NCBI GenBank assembly: GCA_945890905.1 | Contig: CAMDDI010000107.1 | Location: 1-10,823, forward strand | Direction: 5' to 3' | Source of the DNA: Bacteriovorax stolpii | Lineage (GTDB): Bacteria > Bdellovibrionota > Bacteriovoracia > Bacteriovoracales > Bacteriovoracaceae | Length of the DNA: 10,823 bases | Shown: one piece after another, positions 1 through 7,150 of the stretch | How positions within the stretch are numbered: the stretch's first letter is position 1 | Layout of the letters: every line of letters begins with the position of its first letter | Program-made: the position numbers and the translations under genes | The notes under the pieces: model-generated | What the model saw: only the letters and a program-made list of their open reading frames with translations | The model's database searches: none | Told to the model about the DNA's origin: nothing

Positions 1-626
1 CCATCCTGCCAGCTAAAGCGATAAGTGAATTTATCCTCAACATACAGAACTTCTTTATATTCATCTAAAGTTGAAGCCGGAACTAAATCCACAATGAGTT
101 TTCCACGCCATTTAGAAGGAGCAGGGAAGTTTACAACTTTGCGGTTAACTAGAGTGTATTGAAGGGAGCTAAAAGTACTATTAGTACGTGCACCTGTAAG
201 TGCAGGAGCTGCTTTAAGAAGAGTACCGTAACGTTCAACGTGAACTCCATCCTGGGCCATGAGACTAATGGAAATCGGCTGCCCTGAAGTTTTATCGTGC
301 TTATCCTGAACGTCTTGAAACTTAATCAGAAGACTGGCCGTATGGTGACAAGATTTCTCTGGGTTCCAAAGCTTACAAGTACACTGAGTGGTGAGTTTGC
401 TTCCGAATTCTTCACTACGCTTAAAACTAATTTTAGATTCGTAGTTGGTGTTATTTTCAGCAATGATTCCAGAAACAATGAAGTAAGTCTCAAAAGTCCC
501 TTTCATAAATGAAAGCGAGACTCGTCCTTGATCCACCATTTTCTGAGCTAGAAAAATAATGGAAGATTCAAAACTATGCTGAAGCAAATCCTGAATTGTA
601 GCGGGCACGTATTTCGGATATTCCAT
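1..626 (-). CDS. SWIM zinc-finger protein, probable SNF2-type helicase N-terminus (partial)
   Basis: An open frame starts at ATG 626-624 and stays open to base 1, giving 208 visible residues; the C-terminal part lies outside the window. AGAGG sits a few bases upstream as a ribosome binding site. Residues 82-95 carry the spacing C82-x-C84-x8-C93-x-H95, which is the CxCx(n)CxH signature of a SWIM zinc finger. In bacteria a SWIM domain near the N-terminus is commonly followed by a SNF2/RapA-like DEAD/DEAH helicase, so a nucleic-acid-remodelling ATPase is the likeliest identity. No Walker motif is visible here, so the helicase part is inferred. The residues around the finger show no signal peptide or membrane segment, which fits a cytoplasmic protein. 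It is separated from the methyltransferase gene upstream by 116 bases and probably has its own promoter. Confidence 0.72.
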   Translation of the reverse strand, partial: MEYPKYVPATIQDLLQHSFESSIIFLAQKMVDQGRVSLSFMKGTFETYFIVSGIIAENNTNYESKISFKRSEEFGSKLTTQCTCKLWNPEKSCHHTASLLIKFQDVQDKHDKTSGQPISISLMAQDGVHVERYGTLLKAAPALTGARTNSTFSSLQYTLVNRKVVNFPAPSKWRGKLIVDLVPASTLDEYKEVLYVEDKFTYRFSWQD

Positions 627-653
627 AGACCTCTTGAGTGATTTCAAAAGGCC

Positions 654-719
654 AGTATATGAAATTTTTCGCGACTTGGCCGATATTTCTCTGAATGCTT
701 AAGTAGGGAATTTTGTCAA
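654..719 (-). promoter_or_regulatory. possible sigma-70 promoter elements for the SWIM-protein gene
   Basis: The 116-base spacer contains TATACT (659-654), a good -10 candidate, about 28 bases before the ATG at 626. A perfect TTGACA is present at 719-714, but it lies too far away to pair with that -10. The only hexamer at 17 bases from it (ATTCAG, 696-691) is poor. The spacer therefore probably contains a promoter, but which elements are used is unclear. Confidence 0.25.
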
Positions 720-742
720 TGAAAAGTCGCACTGTATTCAGC

Positions 743-1483
743 TCAGCTCTCTGATATTGCCTGACTTTTCGCAACTATTTCCACGTAATTCTCTCGGAAG
801 TTACCCTGGTTTTGAATGATAGCTGCTTTTGCGTTCTCTTTTAGCACTTGTGACGGTTGTGGATTGCACTGAGAAAAGATCCTGTGGAGATTTTCAAGAT
901 GCTTGATAAACTGGGGATCATGACTGCTATAGTGGAATTCATGCACTTTTTTGGCGATTACATGCCACCCATTCTTCAATAGTAGATGCTCAAGAGAGTT
1001 TCCAATAAATGGATTACTTCCTTGGGGTATCACTGTCTGTTGCCAATTCAGAGCGAGGTCATTCATGGCTTTTAAATCTGCGTTGAATTCTAGTTTGCTG
1101 TCATCTGGTTCGTAACAGTGAATAATCGTATTTGAGTGTGCGAGTTCATGCAGTTTTTTTAGAACCAGTTCTCTTTTGGGCAAACTCCATAAGACTAATC
1201 TGCAAATGATGACGTCAAACCTCAAGTCAGTTGTAAAATCGAGAATATCTTTATGAATAAATTCTTGATTTGGAGATTTGTTTTCAAACCTATCAGTGGA
1301 ATCAATTCCGATATATTTCCACGTAGGAGGAATTTTTGTATGAAGGTGCCCAGTCCCACAACCTACATCAAGAACACTTCCAGAAGATTCTTTAAAGAGC
1401 AAAGTAAGCCATTCGCCTTCTAAGAGATTAAATTGTGAATTAAGGCGCTCACTTTCTTCTGGGTCTTTATCGAGAGGGTACAT
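743..1483 (-). CDS. class I SAM-dependent methyltransferase, substrate unknown
   Basis: This 246-residue protein has the Rossmann-fold methyltransferase signature. Motif I VLDVGCGTG at about residues 37-45 binds the S-adenosylmethionine amino-acid moiety. An acidic residue ends strand 2 in YIGID (57-61), and a motif-IV-like strand FDVIICRLVLWSL lies at 89-101. The pattern fits the Methyltransf_11/25-type families, which methylate small molecules, quinones or proteins. The second half (about 130-246) has no motif that names a substrate. There is no signal peptide, so it should be cytoplasmic. The start is ATG 1483 with AGGA about five bases upstream. The gene begins 12 bases after the T-tract of the rpoD terminator, leaving almost no room for its own promoter; it may depend on terminator read-through or on a promoter inside rpoD. 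Confidence 0.85.
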   Translation of the reverse strand: MYPLDKDPEESERLNSQFNLLEGEWLTLLFKESSGSVLDVGCGTGHLHTKIPPTWKYIGIDSTDRFENKSPNQEFIHKDILDFTTDLRFDVIICRLVLWSLPKRELVLKKLHELAHSNTIIHCYEPDDSKLEFNADLKAMNDLALNWQQTVIPQGSNPFIGNSLEHLLLKNGWHVIAKKVHEFHYSSHDPQFIKHLENLHRIFSQCNPQPSQVLKENAKAAIIQNQGNFRENYVEIVAKSQAISES

Positions 1484-1495
1484 AAGGTCCTGTGC

Positions 1496-1523
1496 AAAAA
1501 AAAAGGGCCACCGAAGTGGCCCT
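1496..1523 (-). terminator. rho-independent terminator of the trmB-dnaG-rpoD operon
   Basis: On the minus strand a perfect 8-bp stem, AGGGCCAC paired with GTGGCCCT (1523-1516 and 1511-1504), is closed by a TTCG loop, giving the very stable C(UUCG)G tetraloop. It is followed directly by a run of T residues (1503-1496). It starts five bases after the rpoD stop codon, which is the expected place for operon termination. Confidence 0.93.
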
Positions 1524-1528
1524 AATGC

Positions 1529-3268
1529 TTAGTTATCGAGATAAGACTTCAACAGCTTCGCTCTGCTCGGATGTCTGAGCTTACGAAGAGCTTTAGCTTC
1601 GATCTGACGAATACGCTCACGTGTAACAAAGAAATCCTGACCCACTTCTTCCAAAGTATGATCTGATTTTTCCCCGATACCAAAACGCATACGAAGAACT
1701 TTCTCTTCTCTTGGAGTAAGAGTTGAAAGCACAGAACGAGTCTGTTCAGAAAGAGTCACGCTCATCACAGCATCAGCTGGAGAGATGATTTTCTTATCTT
1801 CAATAAAATCCCCCAAAGATGAATCTTCTTCTTCACCGATTGGTGTTTCAAGAGAGATAGGCTCTTTAGAGATTTTGAAGACTTTTTTAACTTTATCAAC
1901 TGAAAGCTCCATCTTCTCAGCAATCTCTTCAGGAGTTGGTTCGCGACCAAGCTCTTGGATAAGTTGTCTTGAAGTACGGGCAAGCTTGTTAATAGTCTCG
2001 ATCATGTGAACCGGGATACGGATCGTACGACCCTGATCCGCGATCGCTCTTGTGATCGCCTGACGAATCCACCAAGTAGCATAAGTAGAGAACTTATATC
2101 CACGACGGTATTCAAACTTATCAACAGCTTTCATCAAACCGATGTTTCCTTCTTGGATCAAATCCAAGAACTGAAGACCGCGGTTGGTGTATTTCTTAGA
2201 GATTGAGACTACAAGACGTAAGTTAGCTTCTACGAGTTGAGATTTCGCTTTATCGGCTTTTTCCTCACCGGTCACGATGATGTTATAAACCGATTGGATA
2301 TCTTCAAAGGCCATACCCGCATCGATCGCTAGGCGGCGAAGCTTACGAAGAATATCTTCTTGAGTACGGACCATTTGCTCAATTTTTGCGTCTGTGGTGA
2401 AAAGGTTACGGGCAAGCTCGCGCTTGAATCCATCATCTTCCATCAAACGATCGTAGAGAACTTTATAAGTGTCATCGTTAGTTACTTCGAGGAACTTGTA
2501 GATACGATCTTGTTGTTCGTAGAGTTCGCGGAACTGAAGGTAGTAAGATTTTACGGGTTCAGTGAATGAGTTGATGATCTTACGGTTGAAGGTAAGGTCA
2601 ACGAGCTCAGTGCCCACTTTATCCATTACTTGCTGTTCGCCTTGCTCCATCTTCTTAAGAGTTCCATCTTCGTTTACGATGAGACCAAGGAGATCTTTAA
2701 CGTGTTCAACTACGGCAAAAATTCTGTCACGAGTATCGTGAATGTCTTTTTCAGGAGACTCATCATCGAGTCCGCGAACGAGATCTTTAACGTATTCGTT
2801 TTGCTCTTCAGCTTGGTTAACTTTTGCTTTCATCTTCACGATCTCATCAAGAGCATGTTTTGATTTTAAGCATGAAAGAACGATTTCTTTTTCACCTTCT
2901 TCAATCTCTTTAGCAATTTTTACTTCGCCTTCACGAGTGAGGAGAGCAACAGAACCCATTTTCTTTAAGTATAATTTTACAGGATCGCTTGAAGAGGCGC
3001 GAAGCTCAGCTTCTTCGTCAACAGACATAGGGTCTTCTGCGACTTCAGTGCTAGCTTTTTCACCTTCTTCTTCTTCGAGCTCTGGATTTTTAACCAGAAT
3101 GCGGGCCTCTTCGATTTTGTCCATGATTTGGTCAAGCGAGAGAGTATCCACGATATTCGCAGGAATCGCATCATTGATTTCTTCTGGGCTAAGGAACTGT
3201 TGATCCTTACCTTTCATTACCAATCGTGAGAATTCGCGCGAATTTAAAAAGGCGACTACAACTGACAT
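1529..3268 (-). CDS. rpoD: primary RNA polymerase sigma factor (sigma-70, RpoD)
   Basis: This is the housekeeping sigma factor, which directs RNA polymerase core to -10/-35 promoters. The 579 residues carry all conserved regions in order. Region 1.1 is at about 10-60, followed by an acidic linker (about 62-90). Region 1.2 is at about 95-127, starting DPVKLYLKKMG. A long non-conserved region spans about 130-335. Region 2 (about 345-415) includes NLRLVVSISKKY and the promoter-melting segment FSTYATWWIRQAI. Region 3 covers about 416-495. Region 4 (about 515-579) has the helix-turn-helix VTRERIRQIEAKALRKLRHP that reads the -35 element. The large non-conserved insert and region 1.1 mark it as group 1 rather than an alternative sigma. 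The start ATG 3268 has AGGAG five bases upstream, and its N-terminus aligns with the usual RpoD start. It lies 15 bases downstream of dnaG and is the last gene of the operon. Confidence 0.98.
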   Translation of the reverse strand: MSVVVAFLNSREFSRLVMKGKDQQFLSPEEINDAIPANIVDTLSLDQIMDKIEEARILVKNPELEEEEGEKASTEVAEDPMSVDEEAELRASSSDPVKLYLKKMGSVALLTREGEVKIAKEIEEGEKEIVLSCLKSKHALDEIVKMKAKVNQAEEQNEYVKDLVRGLDDESPEKDIHDTRDRIFAVVEHVKDLLGLIVNEDGTLKKMEQGEQQVMDKVGTELVDLTFNRKIINSFTEPVKSYYLQFRELYEQQDRIYKFLEVTNDDTYKVLYDRLMEDDGFKRELARNLFTTDAKIEQMVRTQEDILRKLRRLAIDAGMAFEDIQSVYNIIVTGEEKADKAKSQLVEANLRLVVSISKKYTNRGLQFLDLIQEGNIGLMKAVDKFEYRRGYKFSTYATWWIRQAITRAIADQGRTIRIPVHMIETINKLARTSRQLIQELGREPTPEEIAEKMELSVDKVKKVFKISKEPISLETPIGEEEDSSLGDFIEDKKIISPADAVMSVTLSEQTRSVLSTLTPREEKVLRMRFGIGEKSDHTLEEVGQDFFVTRERIRQIEAKALRKLRHPSRAKLLKSYLDN

Positions 3269-3283
3269 AGGTTCTCCTGGGAC

Positions 3284-5158
3284 TTAAGGCAAATTTTTGA
3301 GACTTAATATCTCTTTATCTAGCTTTGAGATTTCACTCAAAATTAAATCTACTTCACTTTGTGATGGTTCAGACTTCTGCTTTTCCACTAAACCTTTTCG
3401 TTTAGTTTTAAGTTGATCCATCTTGAGCATCAGGCTGTAGTCTTTCAGCATCCGGCCGATGACTTTTTCATTGTATCGATTTCCGTAATTGAAAAGGGCA
3501 TCGGTTCCGATGTCTTTCAACTCTTTTGAGTAACCACCGTTTTGGAGTTCATCCTGAACGATAGAAACATACTCAGCATCATCGATTTCCAAATAAATTT
3601 TAACAAGCCATTGAACTAGCTTTTTTACCTCATCATGCCCAATATAGGCAAGGAATTCATGGTGGTTAAGATGCGTCAAGAACTCGGGATGACAGAGTAT
3701 TTCGCGAATAAAGAGCTTCTCACTCTTACTCAGAGGAAGCATCACCTCTGCTATCTTTTGTTCATGCAAATTTCGGGCCTGAACTTCGTTTTCGATGATG
3801 ATTTCTTCGCTCTCCAAGATCTTAGGACGCTCAATGAGAACAGGAGTCTTTTCTTTTTGGCGACTTAGATGGGTTTTATAATCTTCTAAAATTGTCTGAG
3901 AGTCAGAATTTAGGCCCAATCTTTTGGCCGCTGAGACAATTCGCTCCGAGGCAGATAGGTGCTGCTTCAAAGGGGATACCAAATCAAAGATCTGATGCAG
4001 GGTCCCCAATTTAAGATCTATGGTCTCTGGAATTTTTTCGGGGATGAGCTCAGAAATGAGCACATCTATCAAGATGGGGGCCTTTTCTATCCGCTCCATT
4101 AAGGCCAGGCGGCCTTCGGTGAGAAGAAACTCATCAGGATCCTTGGCCGGCTCAAAGCTTAAAAGGCGGGGTAGGACACCGAGGTTCATGAAGTCGGCAT
4201 TGATTCTTTGCATGGCCTTTTTTCCGGCAGCATCTGAATCCATTCCGAGAAAAATATTTTTTGTCATGTTGCTGATGAGCTTAGTTGAATGTTCTGAAAG
4301 TGCTGTACCCATGGTGCCCACAGTTTGGGTAAATCCAAACTGATGCATCATGATCACATCCATATTTCCTTCAACGATGATGGCCTGATCATTTTGGCGA
4401 ATGGCATTTTTTCCAAAGAAAAATCCAAAGAGGATAGCTTTTTTATTGAAGGCAAAGGATTCACCTGAGTTTAAATACTTTGGATTTTGATCGGGGAGAA
4501 CCGCGCGGGAGCTGTATCCACAAATTTGTCCGGAGTGATCGTGAATGGGAAACATCACCCGATCGCGGTAAAAATCATAGGCACTTTGTCTGGCTTCATT
4601 ATATCGGACAATCCCGATTTCGAGGGCCACATCTTGAGCGAATTCTCGCTCCTGGTTAGGAATTGTTTGAAGGTAATTAACCAGAGAATTATTCCCTGGA
4701 GCATAACCAATTTGAAAACGTTCGATGGATTCAGCAGTGAGTTTTCTTTTTTCAACGAACTCGGTGTAGGGAAGAGGATCCTTGGCCGCAACTTTTTGAT
4801 AAAGTTTTACTGAAGCGTTCAAAACTCTGAAGGCCATCTCAACTTTCGGATTTTTCTTTTTTTCTTTCTGAACTTCTTCAAACTGAAGACCTAGAATTCC
4901 CGCGATTTCTTTTAAGGCTTCAACATATTCGATGCGCTTGAATTCTTTTACAAACGTAATGGCATCCCCACCGGCTCCGCACACAAAGCATTTATACATG
5001 CCTTTCCCATCATTAACTTTTAAGGAAGGTTTTGTATCAGCGTGGAAAGGGCAGATGCCTTCGAGGTTGGCCCCTTTTTTATTGAGGGACATGTACTGGC
5101 CTACGACCATAGAAATGGGAGAATCTTTAATCCGCTCTTTGAGTCCCTCGTAGGCCAT
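3284..5158 (-). CDS. dnaG: DNA primase
   Basis: DnaG makes the short RNA primers for replication, working with the replicative helicase at the fork. The 624-residue length is normal. The N-terminal CHC2 zinc-binding domain has ligands C36, H39, C57 and C60 (CPFH and CFVC). The catalytic core carries the RDRVMFPIHD segment (about 198-207). The TOPRIM domain has the metal-binding acidic residues E263 in IIVEGNMDVI and the DxD pair D307/D309 in FLGMDSDAAGKKA. PAKDPDEFL follows at about 337-345. The C-terminal third (about 440-624) is divergent, as usual for the helicase-interaction domain. Most primases have VEGYMD where this one has VEGNMD. The start is ATG 5158. Its AAAAGG ribosome binding site lies in the last codons of trmB, whose stop is only four bases upstream, so translation of the two is probably coupled. 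Confidence 0.97.
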   Translation of the reverse strand: MAYEGLKERIKDSPISMVVGQYMSLNKKGANLEGICPFHADTKPSLKVNDGKGMYKCFVCGAGGDAITFVKEFKRIEYVEALKEIAGILGLQFEEVQKEKKKNPKVEMAFRVLNASVKLYQKVAAKDPLPYTEFVEKRKLTAESIERFQIGYAPGNNSLVNYLQTIPNQEREFAQDVALEIGIVRYNEARQSAYDFYRDRVMFPIHDHSGQICGYSSRAVLPDQNPKYLNSGESFAFNKKAILFGFFFGKNAIRQNDQAIIVEGNMDVIMMHQFGFTQTVGTMGTALSEHSTKLISNMTKNIFLGMDSDAAGKKAMQRINADFMNLGVLPRLLSFEPAKDPDEFLLTEGRLALMERIEKAPILIDVLISELIPEKIPETIDLKLGTLHQIFDLVSPLKQHLSASERIVSAAKRLGLNSDSQTILEDYKTHLSRQKEKTPVLIERPKILESEEIIIENEVQARNLHEQKIAEVMLPLSKSEKLFIREILCHPEFLTHLNHHEFLAYIGHDEVKKLVQWLVKIYLEIDDAEYVSIVQDELQNGGYSKELKDIGTDALFNYGNRYNEKVIGRMLKDYSLMLKMDQLKTKRKGLVEKQKSEPSQSEVDLILSEISKLDKEILSLKNLP

Positions 5159-5162
5159 GAGG

Positions 5163-5888
5163 CTAACCTTTTACATTACGCAAAACGACAGACTTGATTA
5201 GAGTTCCTTGAGAGAGGAAAATTTTTTCAAATTTCGTTGTGAATTGCGATAGGAAATGCTCCGGGAATTCATGTCGAAGATCTTTTGATTGAAGGAGAAC
5301 TTCAAAGCGAGTTTCGTCTTTTAAGTGATCGAGCATCCATTGATAGTAACCATCGTGATCTGTTTTCACATAAAGGGTGCCGCCATTTTTGAGAACCTTG
5401 TGGCAGGCATCGAGAAATGGTTTTTGGAAAAGTCGTTTTTTGTTATGACGGTTTTTTGGCCATGGATCAGGGAAAAAATAGAAAATTGATTGTACTTCGC
5501 TTTCTTGGAACATGAAGTTGATGCGCTCTCCGCGAGCACGAAGATAGCGGAAATTTCGAAATTCAAGGCCACTGAGTTTCTTGGCCACACTTAAACTTCG
5601 CTTAAATCGGTGATCAAGGCCTATGAAATTAATGTGAGGATTTTTCTGACTATATTCAATCATGAACTCGCCAAAGCCAGTTCCGATTTCGACTTCAATG
5701 GGGCCGTCATTTTTAAATATGTTTTCGTTCCACTTACCCACATTGCTTTCGCCTTCGAGATCGCGCAAAACAAATGAATCGAAAACTTCGAGTTTATCGT
5801 TATAAGGGTTGTTGTGGGTGTACTTGAAATCCTCACGAAGCAGATGGCTGTCTTCGTTGGTTTTCTTGGTCGTGCGGTCAATGGTCAT
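5163..5888 (-). CDS. trmB: tRNA (guanine-N7)-methyltransferase
   Basis: TrmB transfers a methyl group from S-adenosylmethionine to N7 of G46 in the variable loop of tRNAs. Family motifs are all present, numbered from ATG 5888. The SAM-binding VEIGTGFGEF is at 66-75, NPHINFIGLD ends at about 92, and the signature FPDPWPKNRHNKKRL is at 139-153. TDHDGYYQWM begins at 176, and the tRNA-contacting C-terminal TKFEKIFLSQG is at 218-228. The 241-residue length is typical. A TTG codon nine bases upstream (5897) would extend the frame by three residues. Neither start has a clear Shine-Dalgarno; I prefer the ATG. It is the first gene of the trmB-dnaG-rpoD operon and begins just after the flagellin terminator. 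Confidence 0.95.
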   Translation of the reverse strand: MTIDRTTKKTNEDSHLLREDFKYTHNNPYNDKLEVFDSFVLRDLEGESNVGKWNENIFKNDGPIEVEIGTGFGEFMIEYSQKNPHINFIGLDHRFKRSLSVAKKLSGLEFRNFRYLRARGERINFMFQESEVQSIFYFFPDPWPKNRHNKKRLFQKPFLDACHKVLKNGGTLYVKTDHDGYYQWMLDHLKDETRFEVLLQSKDLRHEFPEHFLSQFTTKFEKIFLSQGTLIKSVVLRNVKG

Positions 5889-5908
5889 ATGAGACAAGCA
5901 ATTAGCAA

Positions 5909-5914
5909 ATTATC
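5909..5914 (-). promoter_or_regulatory. candidate -10 element for the trmB-dnaG-rpoD operon
   Basis: GATAAT (5914-5909, minus strand) matches five of six positions of TATAAT and lies 20 bases before the trmB ATG, between the flagellin terminator and trmB. The matching -35 position falls in the T-rich flank of the terminator and is poor. If used, the leader would be only about 13 bases, which fits the absence of a clear ribosome binding site. Confidence 0.3.
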
Positions 5915-5924
5915 CATGATGCGT

Positions 5925-5960
5925 AAAATAAAAAAGCCCCTCTCTTTCGAGAGGGGCTTT
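5925..5960 (-). terminator. rho-independent terminator of the flagellin gene
   Basis: On the minus strand a perfect 12-bp stem pairs 5960-5949 with 5944-5933. Its core GCCCCTCTC/GAGAGGGGC is flanked by AAA/TTT, and it is closed by a GAAA tetraloop. It is followed by a T-rich tract (TTTATTTT). It begins about 20 bases after the flagellin stop codon and separates flagellin transcription from trmB. Confidence 0.93.
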
Positions 5961-5980
5961 GTCATTTCAGACGTTTAAGA

Positions 5981-6814
5981 TTAACCGATCAGTTTCAAAG
6001 CGTTTTGACCGTTCATGTTGGCCTGTGCAAGTACCGAAGTACCGGCAGAAGTCAGGATCGAGTTACGAGCTTGCTTAGCTGTTTCTTCAGCATAATCCAC
6101 ATCGCGGATTCGGCTGTTAGCTGCACTCATATTCTCAGCATATGTTTGCAAGTTGTTAGTTGTCGAGACAAGGCGGTTTTGGATTGAACCAAGTTGCGCA
6201 CGTTGACCCGATACTTTATCAATTGCTCCATCGAGCTCTGCTAAACTTTCCTGAGCTCCCTCTTTGCTACTAACTTCTAGTGAAGACACTCCGAGAGATT
6301 CCACACCAGAGTTTAATTGGTTCGGTTCGAAAGCTAGACGATCTTGGAATTCATCGTTCTTCGTACCGATTTGGAATTCAATCTTATCTGATCCACCATC
6401 TAACAGTTTTTTACCGTTAAATTCAGTCACTTTCGAGATACGATCAACTTCTGACTTCAACTGTTGATATTCCATATTAGACATAGCTCTTTCACTATCC
6501 CCAACAGTATCCGACGAAGACTGAATCGCTAATTCGCGCATACGAGTTAGGATGTTCGAAGTTTCATTCAAGCCACCTTCGGCAACTTGTACTAACGAAA
6601 TACCATCATTCGCGTTACGGTTAGCTTGATGAGCAGATCTGATCTCTGCTTTCATTTTCTCTGAAATCGCTAATCCTGCAGCATCATCGGCAGACTTGTT
6701 GATTCTCGAGCCAGTGCTAAGTTTAGCAAAGCTGTCCTGAGAATCACGGTTCACTTTTCCAAGTGATGTTTGCGCGTTCATTGAAGCCACATTTGTGTTA
6801 ATTCTGAAACCCAT
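5981..6814 (-). CDS. fliC: flagellin
   Basis: Flagellin is the structural subunit of the flagellar filament, exported through the flagellar type III system. The 277-residue protein consists almost only of the two conserved ends. The N-terminal D0/D1 part (about 1-140) begins GFRINTNVASMNAQ and includes LSTGSRINKSADDAAGLAIS. The C-terminal D1/D0 part (about 195-277) ends in QANMNGQNALKLIG. The middle is too short for D2/D3 outer domains. There is no signal peptide, as expected for type III export. The start ATG 6814 has a strong GGAGGG six bases upstream, suiting an abundant protein. A dedicated terminator follows, so it is a single-gene unit here. Bdellovibrio-type bacteria often have several flagellin paralogues; the number assigned to this one cannot be judged. 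Confidence 0.96.
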   Translation of the reverse strand: MGFRINTNVASMNAQTSLGKVNRDSQDSFAKLSTGSRINKSADDAAGLAISEKMKAEIRSAHQANRNANDGISLVQVAEGGLNETSNILTRMRELAIQSSSDTVGDSERAMSNMEYQQLKSEVDRISKVTEFNGKKLLDGGSDKIEFQIGTKNDEFQDRLAFEPNQLNSGVESLGVSSLEVSSKEGAQESLAELDGAIDKVSGQRAQLGSIQNRLVSTTNNLQTYAENMSAANSRIRDVDYAEETAKQARNSILTSAGTSVLAQANMNGQNALKLIG

Positions 6815-7150
6815 AGACTACCCTCCGGTAAATTTTTTCATCCTCCAACTGCTCCTTGTTAGTGATGGGGTGTTCAATTCCCATCTTGGCAACCATGCCT
6901 TGATTTATTTTTGACTTCATCACTATGATGATGTCGTTGTTATTAACCATTTCGGTTGGTTTTTAATCAAACATGAGGAATATTTTTCCTAATCTTGACT
7001 AAAAATGTGATATGCAAAAATTTGATGAGTGAAAGTATTGAAACATAAAGAGAGGCTGACTGAACTAGTCAGAGATAAAGTTGCTATTTTTCTTTTTTGC
7101 TTATGACATTTTGAGTAAACTGGAAAAAAAATTACCCAAAGAGAGTAAAT
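6815..7150. promoter_or_regulatory. divergent intergenic region between flagellin and aminotransferase
   Basis: This 336-base AT-rich spacer must hold the promoters of both flanking genes. On the minus strand GCCAAGAT (6890-6883), about 70 bases before the flagellin ATG, is a partial match to the sigma-28 -10 box GCCGATAA. The nearest TAAA upstream is only 13 bases away rather than about 15, so the assignment is weak. On the plus strand no convincing -35/-10 pair is seen before the aminotransferase; GAGAG about five bases before its ATG can serve as ribosome binding site. A perfect inverted repeat is listed separately. No convincing small gene was found here. Confidence 0.5.
7056..7072. repeat. 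perfect inverted repeat in the divergent spacer
   Basis: CTGACT and AGTCAG (6 bp each, perfect) are separated by the five bases GAACT. No T-run follows on either strand, so it is not a rho-independent terminator. It lies about 80 bases upstream of the aminotransferase start and could be an operator half-site pair. This function is inferred. Confidence 0.4.

Noticed and set aside
574..774. 66-residue minus-strand frame between the methyltransferase and SWIM genes
   Set aside because: It overlaps both neighbours, has no recognisable family features, and crosses the likely promoter region of the SWIM gene.
2742..3203. 153-residue plus-strand frame opposite rpoD
   Set aside because: Serine-rich antisense shadow of the acidic region of rpoD; the rpoD frame is certain.
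4020..4343. 107-residue plus-strand frame opposite dnaG (also the 108-residue frame at 4487-4813)
   Set aside because: Antisense shadows of a conserved primase frame with no ribosome binding site or family features.
6883..6914. Sigma-28 promoter directly upstream of flagellin
   Set aside because: GCCAAGAT matches only five of eight -10 positions and the nearest TAAA is 13 bases away; kept only as a remark in the spacer entry.
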